Positions 18,456 through 27,797 of a DNA stretch of 59,154 bases are shown here, one piece after another. The DNA lies in the NCBI GenBank assembly GCA_024644535.1, contig JAHEKX010000006.1, forward strand, positions 16,909 to 76,062, given 5' to 3'. How positions within the stretch are numbered: position 1 is the stretch's first letter; the number at the start of each line of letters is the position of its first letter. Made by a program: the position numbers and the translations under genes. The notes below the pieces were generated by a model. That model was not told the DNA's origin. It saw only the letters and a program-made list of their open reading frames with translations, and searched no databases. The stretch comes from Gammaproteobacteria bacterium. GTDB taxonomy: Bacteria; Pseudomonadota; Gammaproteobacteria; Pseudomonadales; Halieaceae.

Positions 18456-19153
18456 GCCAAATTCAGTTAATCACCTTCGATCTTGACGACACGTTGTGGG
18501 CCGTAAAACCCGCGATAATTCGCGCCGAGCAAGCGCAGAACGATTGGCTCAAACAACACCGACCGGGCACCGTCGAAAACCACACCCACGAAAGTCTGTT
18601 CGAGTTTAAAAAATCGGTTTGGAAGCGCCACCCCGAACTCGCACACCACATCAGCAAAATGCGCGAACAAAGCCTGTATGAACTGCAAATGGAAGCGGGT
18701 TACTCTGAGCATGAAGCGCGCAGTGGTGCAAAAGAGGCGTTCGAAATTTTTTTGCATTTTCGACACAAGGTCGAGCTTTACGAAAATGCCCTTCGAGTAC
18801 TCGAGGCGCTTCACCCCCACTACACACTCGGCGCCATCACTAACGGCAATGCCGACGTGTACAAAACCGACGCTGCAGAATATTTTGATTTTGCCATTCT
18901 GGCCGAAGACGTCGGCGCCTCTAAACCTGCGTCCATTGCCTTTGAAGAAGCGCTAAAACGCTCAGGCTTCAGTGCTAATCAGGCCGCTCATATTGGCGAC
19001 CATTGGGAGCATGACGTGCTCGGTGCTCGCAATGCGGGCTTTCACGCCATATGGCTCAACGCTGCCAATACCGAGTGGCCCCACGATTCCAAGCCGCCTT
19101 TGACCATTCAGTCGCTGGATGAATTACCCGATTTAGTTGAGTCAATTGGTTAA
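18452..19153 (+). CDS. HAD-superfamily hydrolase (YigB-like)
   Basis: This 233-aa HAD hydrolase has motif I FDLDDTLW (Asp10 nucleophile, Asp12), a helical cap (about 20-100), motif II AITNGN, a lysine in the GASKPA segment (motif III) and motif IV HIGDHWEHDVLGA. The neighbourhood next to xerC matches E. coli YigB, an FMN phosphatase of the riboflavin pathway; that substrate is carried over by synteny only. Translationally coupled to xerC through ATGA. Confidence 0.92.
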   Translation: MSQIQLITFDLDDTLWAVKPAIIRAEQAQNDWLKQHRPGTVENHTHESLFEFKKSVWKRHPELAHHISKMREQSLYELQMEAGYSEHEARSGAKEAFEIFLHFRHKVELYENALRVLEALHPHYTLGAITNGNADVYKTDAAEYFDFAILAEDVGASKPASIAFEEALKRSGFSANQAAHIGDHWEHDVLGARNAGFHAIWLNAANTEWPHDSKPPLTIQSLDELPDLVESIG

Positions 19154-19182
19154 ATTTTAGCTGCGGTAAGCGAGGATATTAT

Positions 19183-19369
19183 TCCGCGCCCGCCTCGTGA
19201 TTTATTTTGCTCACTCACGCTTCCCTCACGCTAATGGCGACGGCTCAAAAACTCGCACTCGTCTATCGCCTCGCGCTCAAACATTTTCGCCGCAAGCCTC
19301 GCCAACCGCGCTCGGTCAAAGCAGCGCACTGAGTGTTCGAAAAACAAACCACGAGTCTGTGCGCTGGCT
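19183..19369 (+). repeat. R2 dispersed repeat, copy d (fullest)
   Basis: The longest R2 copy in the window, about 185 bp. It matches 1-131 (reverse strand) over its first two thirds and 6030-6135 over its last part. Near the 3' end CAGCGCAC (19322-19329) pairs with GTGCGCTG (19359-19366). It lies between the HAD gene and glnK, followed about 40 bp later by an R1 copy. No gene is supported in 19154-19588 apart from these repeats. Confidence 0.85.
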
Positions 19370-19405
19370 TCATTCCAAAATTCAACAACTCAACACTCAA
19401 GATTC

Positions 19406-19561
19406 TGGTGCCACACCCGTTAGGAAGGATGCGATACTTAGCCGAGCGGCTGCAGCCTGTTTCGCGCGGAGCATCACGCGACAGGACGTCGCGTGCGAAG
19501 CGAGCCATGGACAGCCTTGCAGCGGTCTGCAAGAAATTGGCTGAGACGCAAGAGCGGATCG
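19406..19561 (+). repeat. R1 dispersed repeat, copy D
   Basis: The most diverged R1 copy, with substitutions in the lead-in and the last 20 bp, but with the core and closing stem intact: CTTAGCCGA (19437-19445) with TTGGCTGAG (19537-19545). It lies between the convergent HAD and glnK genes, 28 bp from the glnK stop. Confidence 0.88.
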
Positions 19562-19588
19562 TTAAACGTCCGCCACTGAAACAAATGC

Positions 19589-19978
<390 letters not shown>

Positions 19979-20011
19979 TTAATCAAGCAGAGATCGAGCA
20001 CCATATTAACG

Positions 20012-20035
20012 CAAAAAAGGGGGCCAATGGCCCCC
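20012..20035 (-). terminator. intrinsic terminator of amtB
   Basis: GGGGGCC and GGCCCCC form a 7-bp stem with the loop AAT. Read on the minus strand it is followed by TTTTTTGC. It lies about 35 bp past the amtB stop and separates amtB from the second PII gene. Confidence 0.9.
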
Positions 20036-20067
20036 GAAGATGCACACATAGGTGTGCCCGCAAGACT

Positions 20068-21303
20068 TTAGTTGGAGCCACCAAACTCTGGGTAGGCTTC
20101 CATACCGCATTCTGAGATATCGACACCTTCGTACTCTTCTTCCTCAGAGACACGCAGACCGATAACCGCTTTGACAATGCTGAAGACAATGAAGCTGGTC
20201 ACGAATACCCACACAAAGATAGTCAGCGCACCAACAATTTGCCCCACAAAAGACACATCGCCGTTTGTTACAGGTACTAACAGTAGACCTAATAAACCAA
20301 CCACACCATGAACCGAGATCGCACCCACTGGATCGTCGATTTTCAGTTTGTCTAGAGTGATGATCGAAAAGACAACCAAGACACCGCCGATAGCGCCGAA
20401 GATAGTTGCCTGCAGAGCCGTTGGGGTATCAGGGCCAGCTGTAATTGCCACTAGGCCAGCCAATGCACCGTTCAAAGCCATGGTTAAATCAGCTTTGCCG
20501 AACATGAAGCGCGCTGTGACTAAGGCGGCAATCAAACCACCGGCTGCCGCTGCATTGGTGTTCATAAATACGATAGCTACAGCATTGGCGCTTTCGACAG
20601 AGGCCGTAGCTAATACCGAGCCACCGTTAAAGCCAAACCATCCCATCCACAGGATGAAGGTACCCAGCGTGGCTAAAGGTAGGTTTGCACCTGGAATTGG
20701 ATGAATAGATCCATCCGCCCCGTATTTGCCTTTACGCGCACCTACCAGCAACACACCAGCCAAAGCAGCCGCAGCACCAGCCATGTGCACAATACCTGAA
20801 CCCGCGAAGTCAACGAAGCCTAAGTCGCCCAAATTGTACATGCCGAAAACGGAGTTACCACCCCAAGTCCAAGAACCTTCCATGGGGTAAATAAAGCCAG
20901 TCATGACGACCGCGAAGGCTAAGAACGCCCACAGTTTCATACGCTCAGCCACAGCACCCGACACAATTGACATGGCGGTTGCTACGAATACTACCTGGAA
21001 GAAAAAGTCAGCTGAGGGCGCGTAGCTAGCCGCTTCTTCTGCGCCGGTTACGCCGTCACCGGTAATCGTGGATAAGAAAATATCACCGCCGTACATAATA
21101 GCGTAACCGCAAATCATGTACATGGTGCATGCAATCGCGTACAACGCGACGTTTTTGGTTAAAATTTCAGTGGTGTTTTTGGCACGAACCAAACCAGCCT
21201 CGAGCATAGAAAAGCCCGCTGCCATCCACATGACTAAGGCGCCGCATACCAGAAAATAAAAGGTATCGAGCGCGTACTGTAATTGAAATATTTCGTTTTC
21301 CAT
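20068..21303 (-). CDS. amtB: ammonium channel/transporter AmtB
   Basis: This 411-aa integral membrane protein of the Amt/Rh family has about eleven hydrophobic helices and carries NH3/NH4+ across the inner membrane. The twin pore histidines are visible in GIVHMAGAAAA and ISVHGVVG. Other landmarks are FSMLEAGLVR near residue 32-41, GGNSVFGM, and the cytoplasmic C-terminal segment LRVSEEEEYEGVDISECG, which contacts GlnK. It lacks the cleaved N-terminal signal of E. coli AmtB. It lies 30 bp downstream of a PII gene and is probably cotranscribed with it. Confidence 0.96.
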   Translation of the reverse strand: MENEIFQLQYALDTFYFLVCGALVMWMAAGFSMLEAGLVRAKNTTEILTKNVALYAIACTMYMICGYAIMYGGDIFLSTITGDGVTGAEEAASYAPSADFFFQVVFVATAMSIVSGAVAERMKLWAFLAFAVVMTGFIYPMEGSWTWGGNSVFGMYNLGDLGFVDFAGSGIVHMAGAAAALAGVLLVGARKGKYGADGSIHPIPGANLPLATLGTFILWMGWFGFNGGSVLATASVESANAVAIVFMNTNAAAAGGLIAALVTARFMFGKADLTMALNGALAGLVAITAGPDTPTALQATIFGAIGGVLVVFSIITLDKLKIDDPVGAISVHGVVGLLGLLLVPVTNGDVSFVGQIVGALTIFVWVFVTSFIVFSIVKAVIGLRVSEEEEYEGVDISECGMEAYPEFGGSN

Positions 21304-21333
21304 AACAATGCTCTCTCGTAAGTTACAGGATGA

Positions 21334-21726
<393 letters not shown>

Positions 21727-22410
21727 TTACAGACTTTTTGAGATTGAGAAGATCAAACGATCGTCAGATCCTGCAACGATATCGTCATCTAAATCAGTCC
21801 CTACAAAAGCCAATCCGAAGTCCACGCCGCCGGCACTGAATCCCAATGTGGCGCTGTAGTCGGTATATGAGTCTTCACCTGGCCCCCAGAAATCAGCTGC
21901 GTCGATATCGCTATAGCCGTAGTGCAAGTCGAGCGACAAATCTTCCGTCAATGCCATCGAATAGCCAACATAGGGGTACAAAAAGTCAGGACCGCCATCG
22001 CCTAGGTACTCTGAAGAGTAGTTGACGCCGAAGCTGAAATCTCCGTAGCTGAAGGCTACGGCATACTCTTGGTAGTCGAATTCCGCATCACCTTCGTAGT
22101 CAAAATAGATGTAGCTGACGTCATAACCAAGGTCGCCCATGCTACCCGCGTAACCGAAGTAAAGGTCCATTTCGGTGCTAGACTCGGTACCAAACTCAAC
22201 GTTTGAAGCCCAAGTACCTGCGTAAAACCCCGACTCAGCGGCGTAGTCAAAACCACCCTGAATAGCGCCTTTTTCGGCGGTCTGGGAAATACCACGAAAC
22301 GAATAATCAGATACATAAGATACATTGCCACTAATTTCAGCAGACGCTTGGGCAGCACCAGTTAATGCCAAAGCAGCGACTAAAGCGGAAAGTTTTGTTT
22401 TGTTGAACAT
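21727..22410 (-). CDS. TIGR02001/TorF-family putative outer-membrane porin
   Basis: This 227-aa protein has a cleavable signal peptide (MFNKTKLSALVAALALTGAA, cleavage near QAS-AE) and a mature part of alternating aromatic beta-strands (VSYVSDYSFRGISQT, FYAGTWASNVEFG, LGYDVSYIYFDYEG) ending in a short strand with a basic residue. This is the pattern of the TIGR02001 family, often found with glnK-amtB. Its substrate is unknown. The sigma-54 promoter upstream and the glnK-amtB genes downstream link it to nitrogen limitation; passage of a nitrogen compound across the outer membrane is an inference. Confidence 0.9.
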   Translation of the reverse strand: MFNKTKLSALVAALALTGAAQASAEISGNVSYVSDYSFRGISQTAEKGAIQGGFDYAAESGFYAGTWASNVEFGTESSTEMDLYFGYAGSMGDLGYDVSYIYFDYEGDAEFDYQEYAVAFSYGDFSFGVNYSSEYLGDGGPDFLYPYVGYSMALTEDLSLDLHYGYSDIDAADFWGPGEDSYTDYSATLGFSAGGVDFGLAFVGTDLDDDIVAGSDDRLIFSISKSL

Positions 22411-22491
22411 GTGTTTTCTCCTTCAGAGTATGTAATGTGTGCACTTCAACCAGCGACACTAGGTTTGGTGCATCTGTTGCACACTGATCTT

Positions 22492-22507
22492 TGCACCCGG
22501 CGTGCCA
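22492..22507 (-). promoter_or_regulatory. sigma-54 promoter of porin-glnK-amtB
   Basis: On the minus strand the sequence reads TGGCACG-CCGG-GTGCA, compared with the consensus TGGCACG-N4-TTGCA. The -24 GG and -12 GC have exact spacing and only one base differs. It lies about 82 bp before the porin start codon. Confidence 0.85.
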
Positions 22508-22615
22508 AGAAAAATTTTTATATTTATTATTCAAGTGCTTAGGTTAAAAATAGCGAGAAATCTTCAGGCGAGATAGAAATATTTAGTGGCTCAAATCGCC
22601 CCAAAAAAGCGCCAG

Positions 22616-22630
22616 GCACCAAGATGGTGC
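22616..22630. promoter_or_regulatory. NtrC-like binding site
   Basis: GCACC-AAGAT-GGTGC is a perfect inverted repeat with the spacing of the NtrC consensus GCACC-N5-GGTGC. It lies about 110-120 bp upstream of the sigma-54 promoter, a usual enhancer distance. The rest of the 318-bp gap 22411-22728 holds AT-rich DNA and a second inverted repeat, GTGCA-N5-TGCAC, at 22468-22482 near the predicted transcription start. Confidence 0.75.
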
Positions 22631-22728
22631 ACCAAATCGGTTCGTATTGATGATTTTTGACGCCTGAGGCGCTTTTGCTTCGAAACACAAAGCTCTACAC
22701 TGTGCACCACACACTAGGAGACACAATT

Positions 22729-22968
22729 ATGGCGCTTAAACCTCCACCAATTGGGGACTTGCTAAGTCAATTTAAAGGCCTAGCTGAAGATAGTGGACTG
22801 AAGCAAGAACTGGATAAAAATTCCAAGGCGCTTATGCAAACCATGCTGGCGAAGTTGGACGTGGTAACACGAGAAGAATTCGATGCGCAGTGCGCGCTAT
22901 TGGCGCGTGCACAACAACGCATTGCCGAGCTTGAAGCGCAAATAAAGACGCTAGAAGAAAACAGCTAA
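22729..22968 (+). CDS. ubiK: ubiquinone biosynthesis accessory factor UbiK
   Basis: This 79-aa protein starts at the ATG with AGGAG ten bases upstream; the frame runs further 5' to 22657, but those residues are not family-like. UbiK (YqiC, BMFP family) helps the aerobic Ubi hydroxylation complex together with UbiJ. Seen here are the N-terminal amphipathic helix (IGDLLSQFKGLAED) and a long C-terminal coiled coil (REEFDAQCALLARAQQRIAELEAQIKTLE, in parts). Its position between the glnK region and yifB is as in Pseudomonas. Confidence 0.92.
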   Translation: MALKPPPIGDLLSQFKGLAEDSGLKQELDKNSKALMQTMLAKLDVVTREEFDAQCALLARAQQRIAELEAQIKTLEENS

Positions 22969-23025
22969 AGCTGGATCATCGCGCTAGTTTGCGCGCCAAT
23001 CTCAACATTCGCTCAAGGAAGAGCT

Positions 23026-24525
23026 ATGCAATTGTCCGTGATAAAGGCCCGCGCCTTGGTGGGTATCGACGCCCCCTTAGTCCGTGTAGAAACGCATTTA
23101 AGCAGCGGCTTACCCGGTTTTAACCTAGTGGGCATGCCAGAGACCACTGTCCGCGAAAGTAAAGACCGCGTACGCAGTGCCATTATTAACAGTCACTTTG
23201 ATTTTCCCGACGCGAAAATCACCGTCAACTTAGCGCCCGCCGACTTACCGAAAGAGGGCGGTCGCTTTGATTTGGCAATTGCATTGGGCGTGTTAGCCGC
23301 GTCGGGACAGATCAACACTAAGTTCTTGTCGCAGTACGAGTTCCTTGGCGAATTAGGGCTTGATGGCGCGTTGCATCCGGTTACCGGAGTGCTGGCGAGC
23401 GCCCACGCTTGTGCTGCATCCGACTGCAAACTAATGGTAAGCCAAGCCTGCGCGCCCCATGCAGCCCAAGTACCTAACTGCTTCGTGATGGGCGCCGAAT
23501 CCTTACTGGATGTATGCGCGCAGCTGCGCAATGCAAAACCCATAAGAACCGTAATTCATCACCCCAGGCCTGGGCCCATCAAACAGCCTGATTTAACCGA
23601 TGTGCGGGGGCAGCTCGAGGCAAAGCGCGCGTTAGAGATTGCCGCCGCCGGCGGGCATAACGTGTTTTTGTATGGCCCACCAGGCACTGGCAAAACCTTG
23701 CTGGCGAGCCGTCTTGCCGGCCTGCTACCGCCACTAAGCACATCCGAGTTATTGGAAGTTCGCTTAATTCAAGACCTAATGTCCAGCGGCAATTCGAATA
23801 ACGAGCGGCCCTTTCGCGCACCGCACCACAGCGCCAGTGCGGTAGCTCTGGTGGGCGGTGGCTCCAAACCCAAACCTGGTGAAATTACCTTAGCCCATCG
23901 CGGTATATTGTTTTTAGATGAAATCGCAGAGTTTCCTCGAGCAACCCTAGATATGCTGCGTGAACCGCTGGAATCTGGATCGGTGCGCATTAATCGCGCT
24001 AAAGCCAGTGTCACCTACCCCGCTAACTTTCAGTTAATTGCCGCTGCCAACCCCTGCCCTTGCGGGTACTTAGGTGATCCAGACCGCCGCTGCCGATGCA
24101 GCAACGATCAGATCGAGCGCTACCAGGCTCGTTTGTCAGGTCCTCTGCTTGACCGAATCGATTTATTCTGTCGAGTCGAACGACTCGATGCCAAAACCTT
24201 GCTAGAGAAGGGTAGTCAAGCTGAAAAATCGGCTGCGGTTGCCGCCCGAGTCTCTGCAGCGCAAGCCAGCGCGTATCAACGCCAAAGCACACTCAATGCC
24301 AGTGCCCATGGTGAAACCTTGGCTAATACGTACTGCAGTGATGCCGCCAAACAAACCCTGACCTTGGCGGCGGATAAGTTCCAATTATCGGGCCGCTCGG
24401 TCCACCGGGCACTTCGAGTGGCGCGCACCATTGCCGATCTTGCCAATGCCGATAGCATTGAAAGAAACCATATGCTAGAAGCCTTAAGTTATCGGCAAAT
24501 TAACTTTAACAAAGGCGCTTTCTAA
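23026..24525 (+). CDS. comM: YifB/ComM family Mg-chelatase-like AAA+ ATPase
   Basis: This 499-aa protein has an N-terminal Lon-protease-like (ChlI) domain (about 20-140: LPGFNLVGMPETTVRESKDRV), then a AAA+ Mg-chelatase module with Walker A GPPGTGKT (217-224), the Walker B region GILFLDEIAEF and a sensor segment. NPCPCGYLGDPDRRCRC is the family cysteine cluster. The C-terminal Mg_chelatase_C domain includes LSGRSVHRALRVARTIADL. ComM is a branch-migration helicase that aids integration of transforming DNA in Vibrio; YifB is its E. coli counterpart. No competence gene lies nearby. Confidence 0.94.
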   Translation: MQLSVIKARALVGIDAPLVRVETHLSSGLPGFNLVGMPETTVRESKDRVRSAIINSHFDFPDAKITVNLAPADLPKEGGRFDLAIALGVLAASGQINTKFLSQYEFLGELGLDGALHPVTGVLASAHACAASDCKLMVSQACAPHAAQVPNCFVMGAESLLDVCAQLRNAKPIRTVIHHPRPGPIKQPDLTDVRGQLEAKRALEIAAAGGHNVFLYGPPGTGKTLLASRLAGLLPPLSTSELLEVRLIQDLMSSGNSNNERPFRAPHHSASAVALVGGGSKPKPGEITLAHRGILFLDEIAEFPRATLDMLREPLESGSVRINRAKASVTYPANFQLIAAANPCPCGYLGDPDRRCRCSNDQIERYQARLSGPLLDRIDLFCRVERLDAKTLLEKGSQAEKSAAVAARVSAAQASAYQRQSTLNASAHGETLANTYCSDAAKQTLTLAADKFQLSGRSVHRALRVARTIADLANADSIERNHMLEALSYRQINFNKGAF

Positions 24526-24528
24526 CAG

Positions 24529-24543
24529 CTTTGACCGTCAAAG
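24529..24543. promoter_or_regulatory. 15-bp palindrome upstream of rep
   Basis: CTTTGAC-C-GTCAAAG lies immediately after the yifB stop and about 37 bp before the rep start. It could be an operator or a weak hairpin. No known site is matched. Confidence 0.4.
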
Positions 24544-24579
24544 TTTGATACCCTAGCGCTTTTTTAGGCACCCTTATTC

Positions 24580-26574
24580 GTGACTACACTGAACCCTGCG
24601 CAACGAGATGCTGTTCGCTATTTAGACGGCCCTTTGCTGGTGCTCGCTGGTGCCGGCAGCGGTAAGACAAGTGTAATCACCCAAAAAATTGCCTACTTGG
24701 TGGAACAGTGCGAACTACCGCCTAAAAAAGTAGTAGCCGTTACCTTTACCAACAAAGCAGCGCGCGAAATGCGCACACGGGTCAATGGTATTTGCGAAAA
24801 AGCCAAGGGCTTGTGGGTCAGTACCTTTCACCAGCTGGGTTTATCCATTATTCGTAAAGAGCACCAATTACTGGGCCTGCGTCCGGGTTTTAGCATCTTT
24901 GACCAACAAGATGCGGTAACCATAATGAAAGAGCTGCTCATACAAGAGCTTAATACCGACCCTGACCAAGCCTCCTTAATTTTAAACGCCATTAGCGCCT
25001 ATAAAGCCGATGGCATTACCCCGGAACAGGCGCAAAGCAGTGCCGAAACAAATTTAGACATACTGCACAGCGCTTGCTACGAGCGCTACCAACGCGCTTT
25101 ACGCGCCTACAATAGCCTAGACTTTGATGATCTGATTTTTTTGCCCAACATCCTGTTTCGCGAACACTCGGACGTCAAAGACCGCTGGCAAAACCGCGTT
25201 CGTTACATGCTGGTCGATGAGTATCAAGATACCAACGGCAGTCAGTACGAACTTATTCGACACCTGATGGGCACCAACTCAGGCTTAACCGTCGTGGGCG
25301 ATGACGACCAATCCATTTACGCTTGGCGTGGAGCTAAACCAGAAAACTTAGTCGCCTTAGGCGAAGATTTCCCCAATTTAAAAGTCATCAAGCTTGAACA
25401 AAACTATCGCTCTACCGCCACAATTCTGCAGTGTGCCAATGAGCTAATCGCCAACAATCCACACATTTATGACAAGGCATTGTGGAGCGAACTGGGCCGC
25501 GGTGACAAAGTTCGCATTCAAGCAGCTGCCGACGAGCACGCCGAGGCCGAGCAAGTCGTAGCTGAGATCATCGATCACAAAATGCGGCGCGGCTTGCGCT
25601 ACGGGGTCTATGCCATTCTGTATCGAGGCAACCACCAGGCGCGACTGTTGGAATTGGAGCTGCAGCGGTTTCAAATTCCTTACCAGCTAAGTGGTGGCAC
25701 CTCGTTCTTTGCGCGTAACGAAGTCAAAGACATACTGTGTTATTTACGCCTATTGGTTAATCCCGACGACGACAACGCATTTTTGCGCATCTGTAACGTG
25801 CCGAAACGTAAAATTGGCGCCGTTACCTTAGAAGCAGTGGGTCGGTTCGCGCACGAGCATCACATCAGCCTAAAAGAGGCCGCAGGTCGCGCTGATCAAA
25901 TCGAGGACCTCGCCGCAGCTGCACAAAATGCTTTAAGCGAATTTGCCGAGTGGATCGCGCACTGGGAGCGCGAGTGCTTCGAGGCTCGCGATGCCAAACC
26001 CATTCGCGCAATGGTCGATGATCTGAACTATGAAGGACACTTGCAGCTGACGAGCTCTTCCGATGCGGTCGCTGCGAGGCGCATGGGTAACGTCGAATTT
26101 TTGATTGCCAGCTTAGACAAAGTGATCGAAGATCAAGATTTAACGCCAGAAGAAGCTATTGCACGCTTGATGCTGCGCGACCTTATGGAACAGCAAGAAG
26201 AAGAACGTTCAGGGCCAGACAGCGTGCAGCTAATGACCTTACATGCGGCCAAAGGCTTGGAATTTCCGCACGTTTATCTGATTGGTTTTGAAGAAAACAT
26301 CTTACCACACCGCAATAGTATCGAAGCTGATACCGTCGAAGAGGAGCGTCGGCTGGCCTACGTTGGCATTACTCGAGCACGCGAGACTTTAACCATTTCT
26401 TACGCCCGTAAACGACGCCAGTTCGGCGAAAACATGAGCTGCGACCCAAGCCGCTTTTTGGATGAGTTGCCCATGGAATTGCTAGAGCGCTACGACGACG
26501 ACGAACAATCGGCGGAGGTCAACGCGACTCGGGGCTCAGAGACTCTTGCTGGGTTGAGAAACTTACTAGGCTAA
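24580..26574 (+). CDS. rep: ATP-dependent DNA helicase Rep
   Basis: This 664-aa superfamily 1A 3'-5' helicase starts at a GTG. Motif I is GAGSGKT (24-30), motif Ia TFTNKAAREM, motif II LVDEYQDTN (near 211-219), motif III VVGDDDQSIYAWRGA, motif IV LEQNYRS, motif V LMTLHAAKGLEFPHVYL and motif VI VGITRARETL. The length and the start close to the Q motif (LNPAQRDAV) fit Rep rather than UvrD, which is usually longer. Rep displaces proteins ahead of the replication fork. It is followed by a bidirectional terminator. Confidence 0.94.
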   Translation: MTTLNPAQRDAVRYLDGPLLVLAGAGSGKTSVITQKIAYLVEQCELPPKKVVAVTFTNKAAREMRTRVNGICEKAKGLWVSTFHQLGLSIIRKEHQLLGLRPGFSIFDQQDAVTIMKELLIQELNTDPDQASLILNAISAYKADGITPEQAQSSAETNLDILHSACYERYQRALRAYNSLDFDDLIFLPNILFREHSDVKDRWQNRVRYMLVDEYQDTNGSQYELIRHLMGTNSGLTVVGDDDQSIYAWRGAKPENLVALGEDFPNLKVIKLEQNYRSTATILQCANELIANNPHIYDKALWSELGRGDKVRIQAAADEHAEAEQVVAEIIDHKMRRGLRYGVYAILYRGNHQARLLELELQRFQIPYQLSGGTSFFARNEVKDILCYLRLLVNPDDDNAFLRICNVPKRKIGAVTLEAVGRFAHEHHISLKEAAGRADQIEDLAAAAQNALSEFAEWIAHWERECFEARDAKPIRAMVDDLNYEGHLQLTSSSDAVAARRMGNVEFLIASLDKVIEDQDLTPEEAIARLMLRDLMEQQEEERSGPDSVQLMTLHAAKGLEFPHVYLIGFEENILPHRNSIEADTVEEERRLAYVGITRARETLTISYARKRRQFGENMSCDPSRFLDELPMELLERYDDDEQSAEVNATRGSETLAGLRNLLG

Positions 26575-26580
26575 AACAAA

Positions 26581-26608
26581 AATGGCGCACCAAGGCGCGC
26601 CATTTTTT
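26581..26608. terminator. bidirectional terminator between rep and cytochrome c5
   Basis: AATGGCGC (26581-26588) pairs with GCGCCATT (26597-26604), followed on the plus strand by TTTTTT. Read from the minus strand, the stem is followed by TTTTTGTTTTAG. It serves both convergent genes. Confidence 0.9.
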
Positions 26609-26621
26609 CGAGGCTTTGGAT

Positions 26622-27032
26622 TTAGCCCTGCGGCACCATAAAGTCGATCGCTGCGTGAATTTCTTCGTCTGAACAGTCACCGCAAGTGCCTTTAACAGGC
26701 ATTGCACCAATACCATTTACACCGTTCGCGTAGACTGTCTCTAGACCTTTGGCGTCGATACGCGCGGTCCAATCGGCGCTGCCAGTTTTGGGCGCACCAA
26801 GAACGCCCACACTGTGACAAGCGGTGCAATACGTGTTGTAGACCTGCTCGCCACTGCGCGGACCCGAGCTCGCCGCTGCGCCAGCGCCACCACAGGTGTT
26901 GTCACCTTGCAGGCACACTTTAGCCGCGGGGGCGATACGCGCTTCGATATCTGCACGTTGTTTATCCGATAAAGCCCAAGCGGCTGACGCGACCATTACC
27001 GTGAAGATTACTATCACAGATTTTTTGAACAT
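26622..27032 (-). CDS. cytochrome c5-type c cytochrome
   Basis: This 136-aa periplasmic monoheme c-type cytochrome has a signal peptide MFKKSVIVIFTVMVASAAWA. The heme site is CTACH (Cys69, Cys72, His73) and Met111 in GAMPVKG is the likely axial ligand. Cys117 and Cys120 (GTCGDC) match the disulfide of cytochrome c5. An additional N-terminal pair, Cys40 and Cys47, lies in a short stretch that includes DIEARIAPAAKVC. It probably shuttles electrons to a terminal oxidase; the partner is not in the window. Confidence 0.93.
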   Translation of the reverse strand: MFKKSVIVIFTVMVASAAWALSDKQRADIEARIAPAAKVCLQGDNTCGGAGAAASSGPRSGEQVYNTYCTACHSVGVLGAPKTGSADWTARIDAKGLETVYANGVNGIGAMPVKGTCGDCSDEEIHAAIDFMVPQG

Positions 27033-27158
27033 GATCCTACCCCTTTAATCAAAGTGGCGGCATTATAGCGAGAAACTCTCGGATAAAAAACCAAGAACAT
27101 TTGTGAGTACGTATTAATTTGGGCAAACTCTGTTAAGAATCAATAAAAAGGCCTAACT

Positions 27159-27785
27159 ATGCATTTGTATAACTACGATCCAGCACCTAACCCCCAGCGT
27201 TTGGTTTACTTTATGAAGCTCAAAGGGTTAGAGCTACCCACCACCCAAATTGATCTGGGCAAACTCGAACAACTAAAACCCGAGTACCAAGCGATAAATG
27301 CCAGCGGCACCGTGCCTTGTTTAGTTTTAGAGTCAGGCGAGCAATTAACCGAGGTGGTTGCTATCTGCCAGTACCTAGAATTACTGAATCCAGAGACTCC
27401 GCTGATGGGCACAAACGCCCTGGAAAAGGCCCAAGTACTTGAATGGGACCACAAAATCTTTACAACTTTACTGAGCGCAGTAGCCGACATGTTGCGCAAT
27501 GGCAACCCGGCGTTTGAGGGTCGCGCCCTACCCGGCCCTGTCAGCCTAGCGCAAATTCCCGCACTGGTTGAGCGCGGACAAATGCGTATTCAACATTGCT
27601 GGAAAACACTCGATGCCGCGCTTGAAGGTAAAGAGTTCTTGGTTGGAAATAGCGTCACGCTTGCCGACATTGACCTGTACGTTGCCATGAACTTTGCTGG
27701 CTGGGTCCGCGAGCGCGTACCCGAGACTGCAAGCAACCTACTAGCGTTTCGCGACCGCATGAAAGCGCTTTTGGATCAAGCCTAG
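27159..27785 (+). CDS. glutathione S-transferase family protein
   Basis: This 208-aa cytosolic GST has an N-terminal thioredoxin-like domain (LYNYDPAPNPQRLVYFMKLKG, in parts; cis-Pro in SGTVPCLVLESGEQL) and an all-helical C-terminal domain (about 85-200) with TLADIDLYVAMNF, the conserved N-capping segment. The residues PNPQR near the N-terminus occupy the place of the catalytic Ser/Cys/Tyr, so the active residue is not obvious. Substrate unknown. It is 12 bp upstream of the DUF3080 gene and may be cotranscribed with it. Confidence 0.92.
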   Translation: MHLYNYDPAPNPQRLVYFMKLKGLELPTTQIDLGKLEQLKPEYQAINASGTVPCLVLESGEQLTEVVAICQYLELLNPETPLMGTNALEKAQVLEWDHKIFTTLLSAVADMLRNGNPAFEGRALPGPVSLAQIPALVERGQMRIQHCWKTLDAALEGKEFLVGNSVTLADIDLYVAMNFAGWVRERVPETASNLLAFRDRMKALLDQA

Positions 27786-27797
27786 GACCACACGCCC

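Noticed and set aside
22468-22482. GTGCA-N5-TGCAC as a second NtrC site
   Set aside because: The arms point the opposite way from the NtrC consensus (GCAC...GTGC) and it lies at the transcription start, not at an enhancer position.
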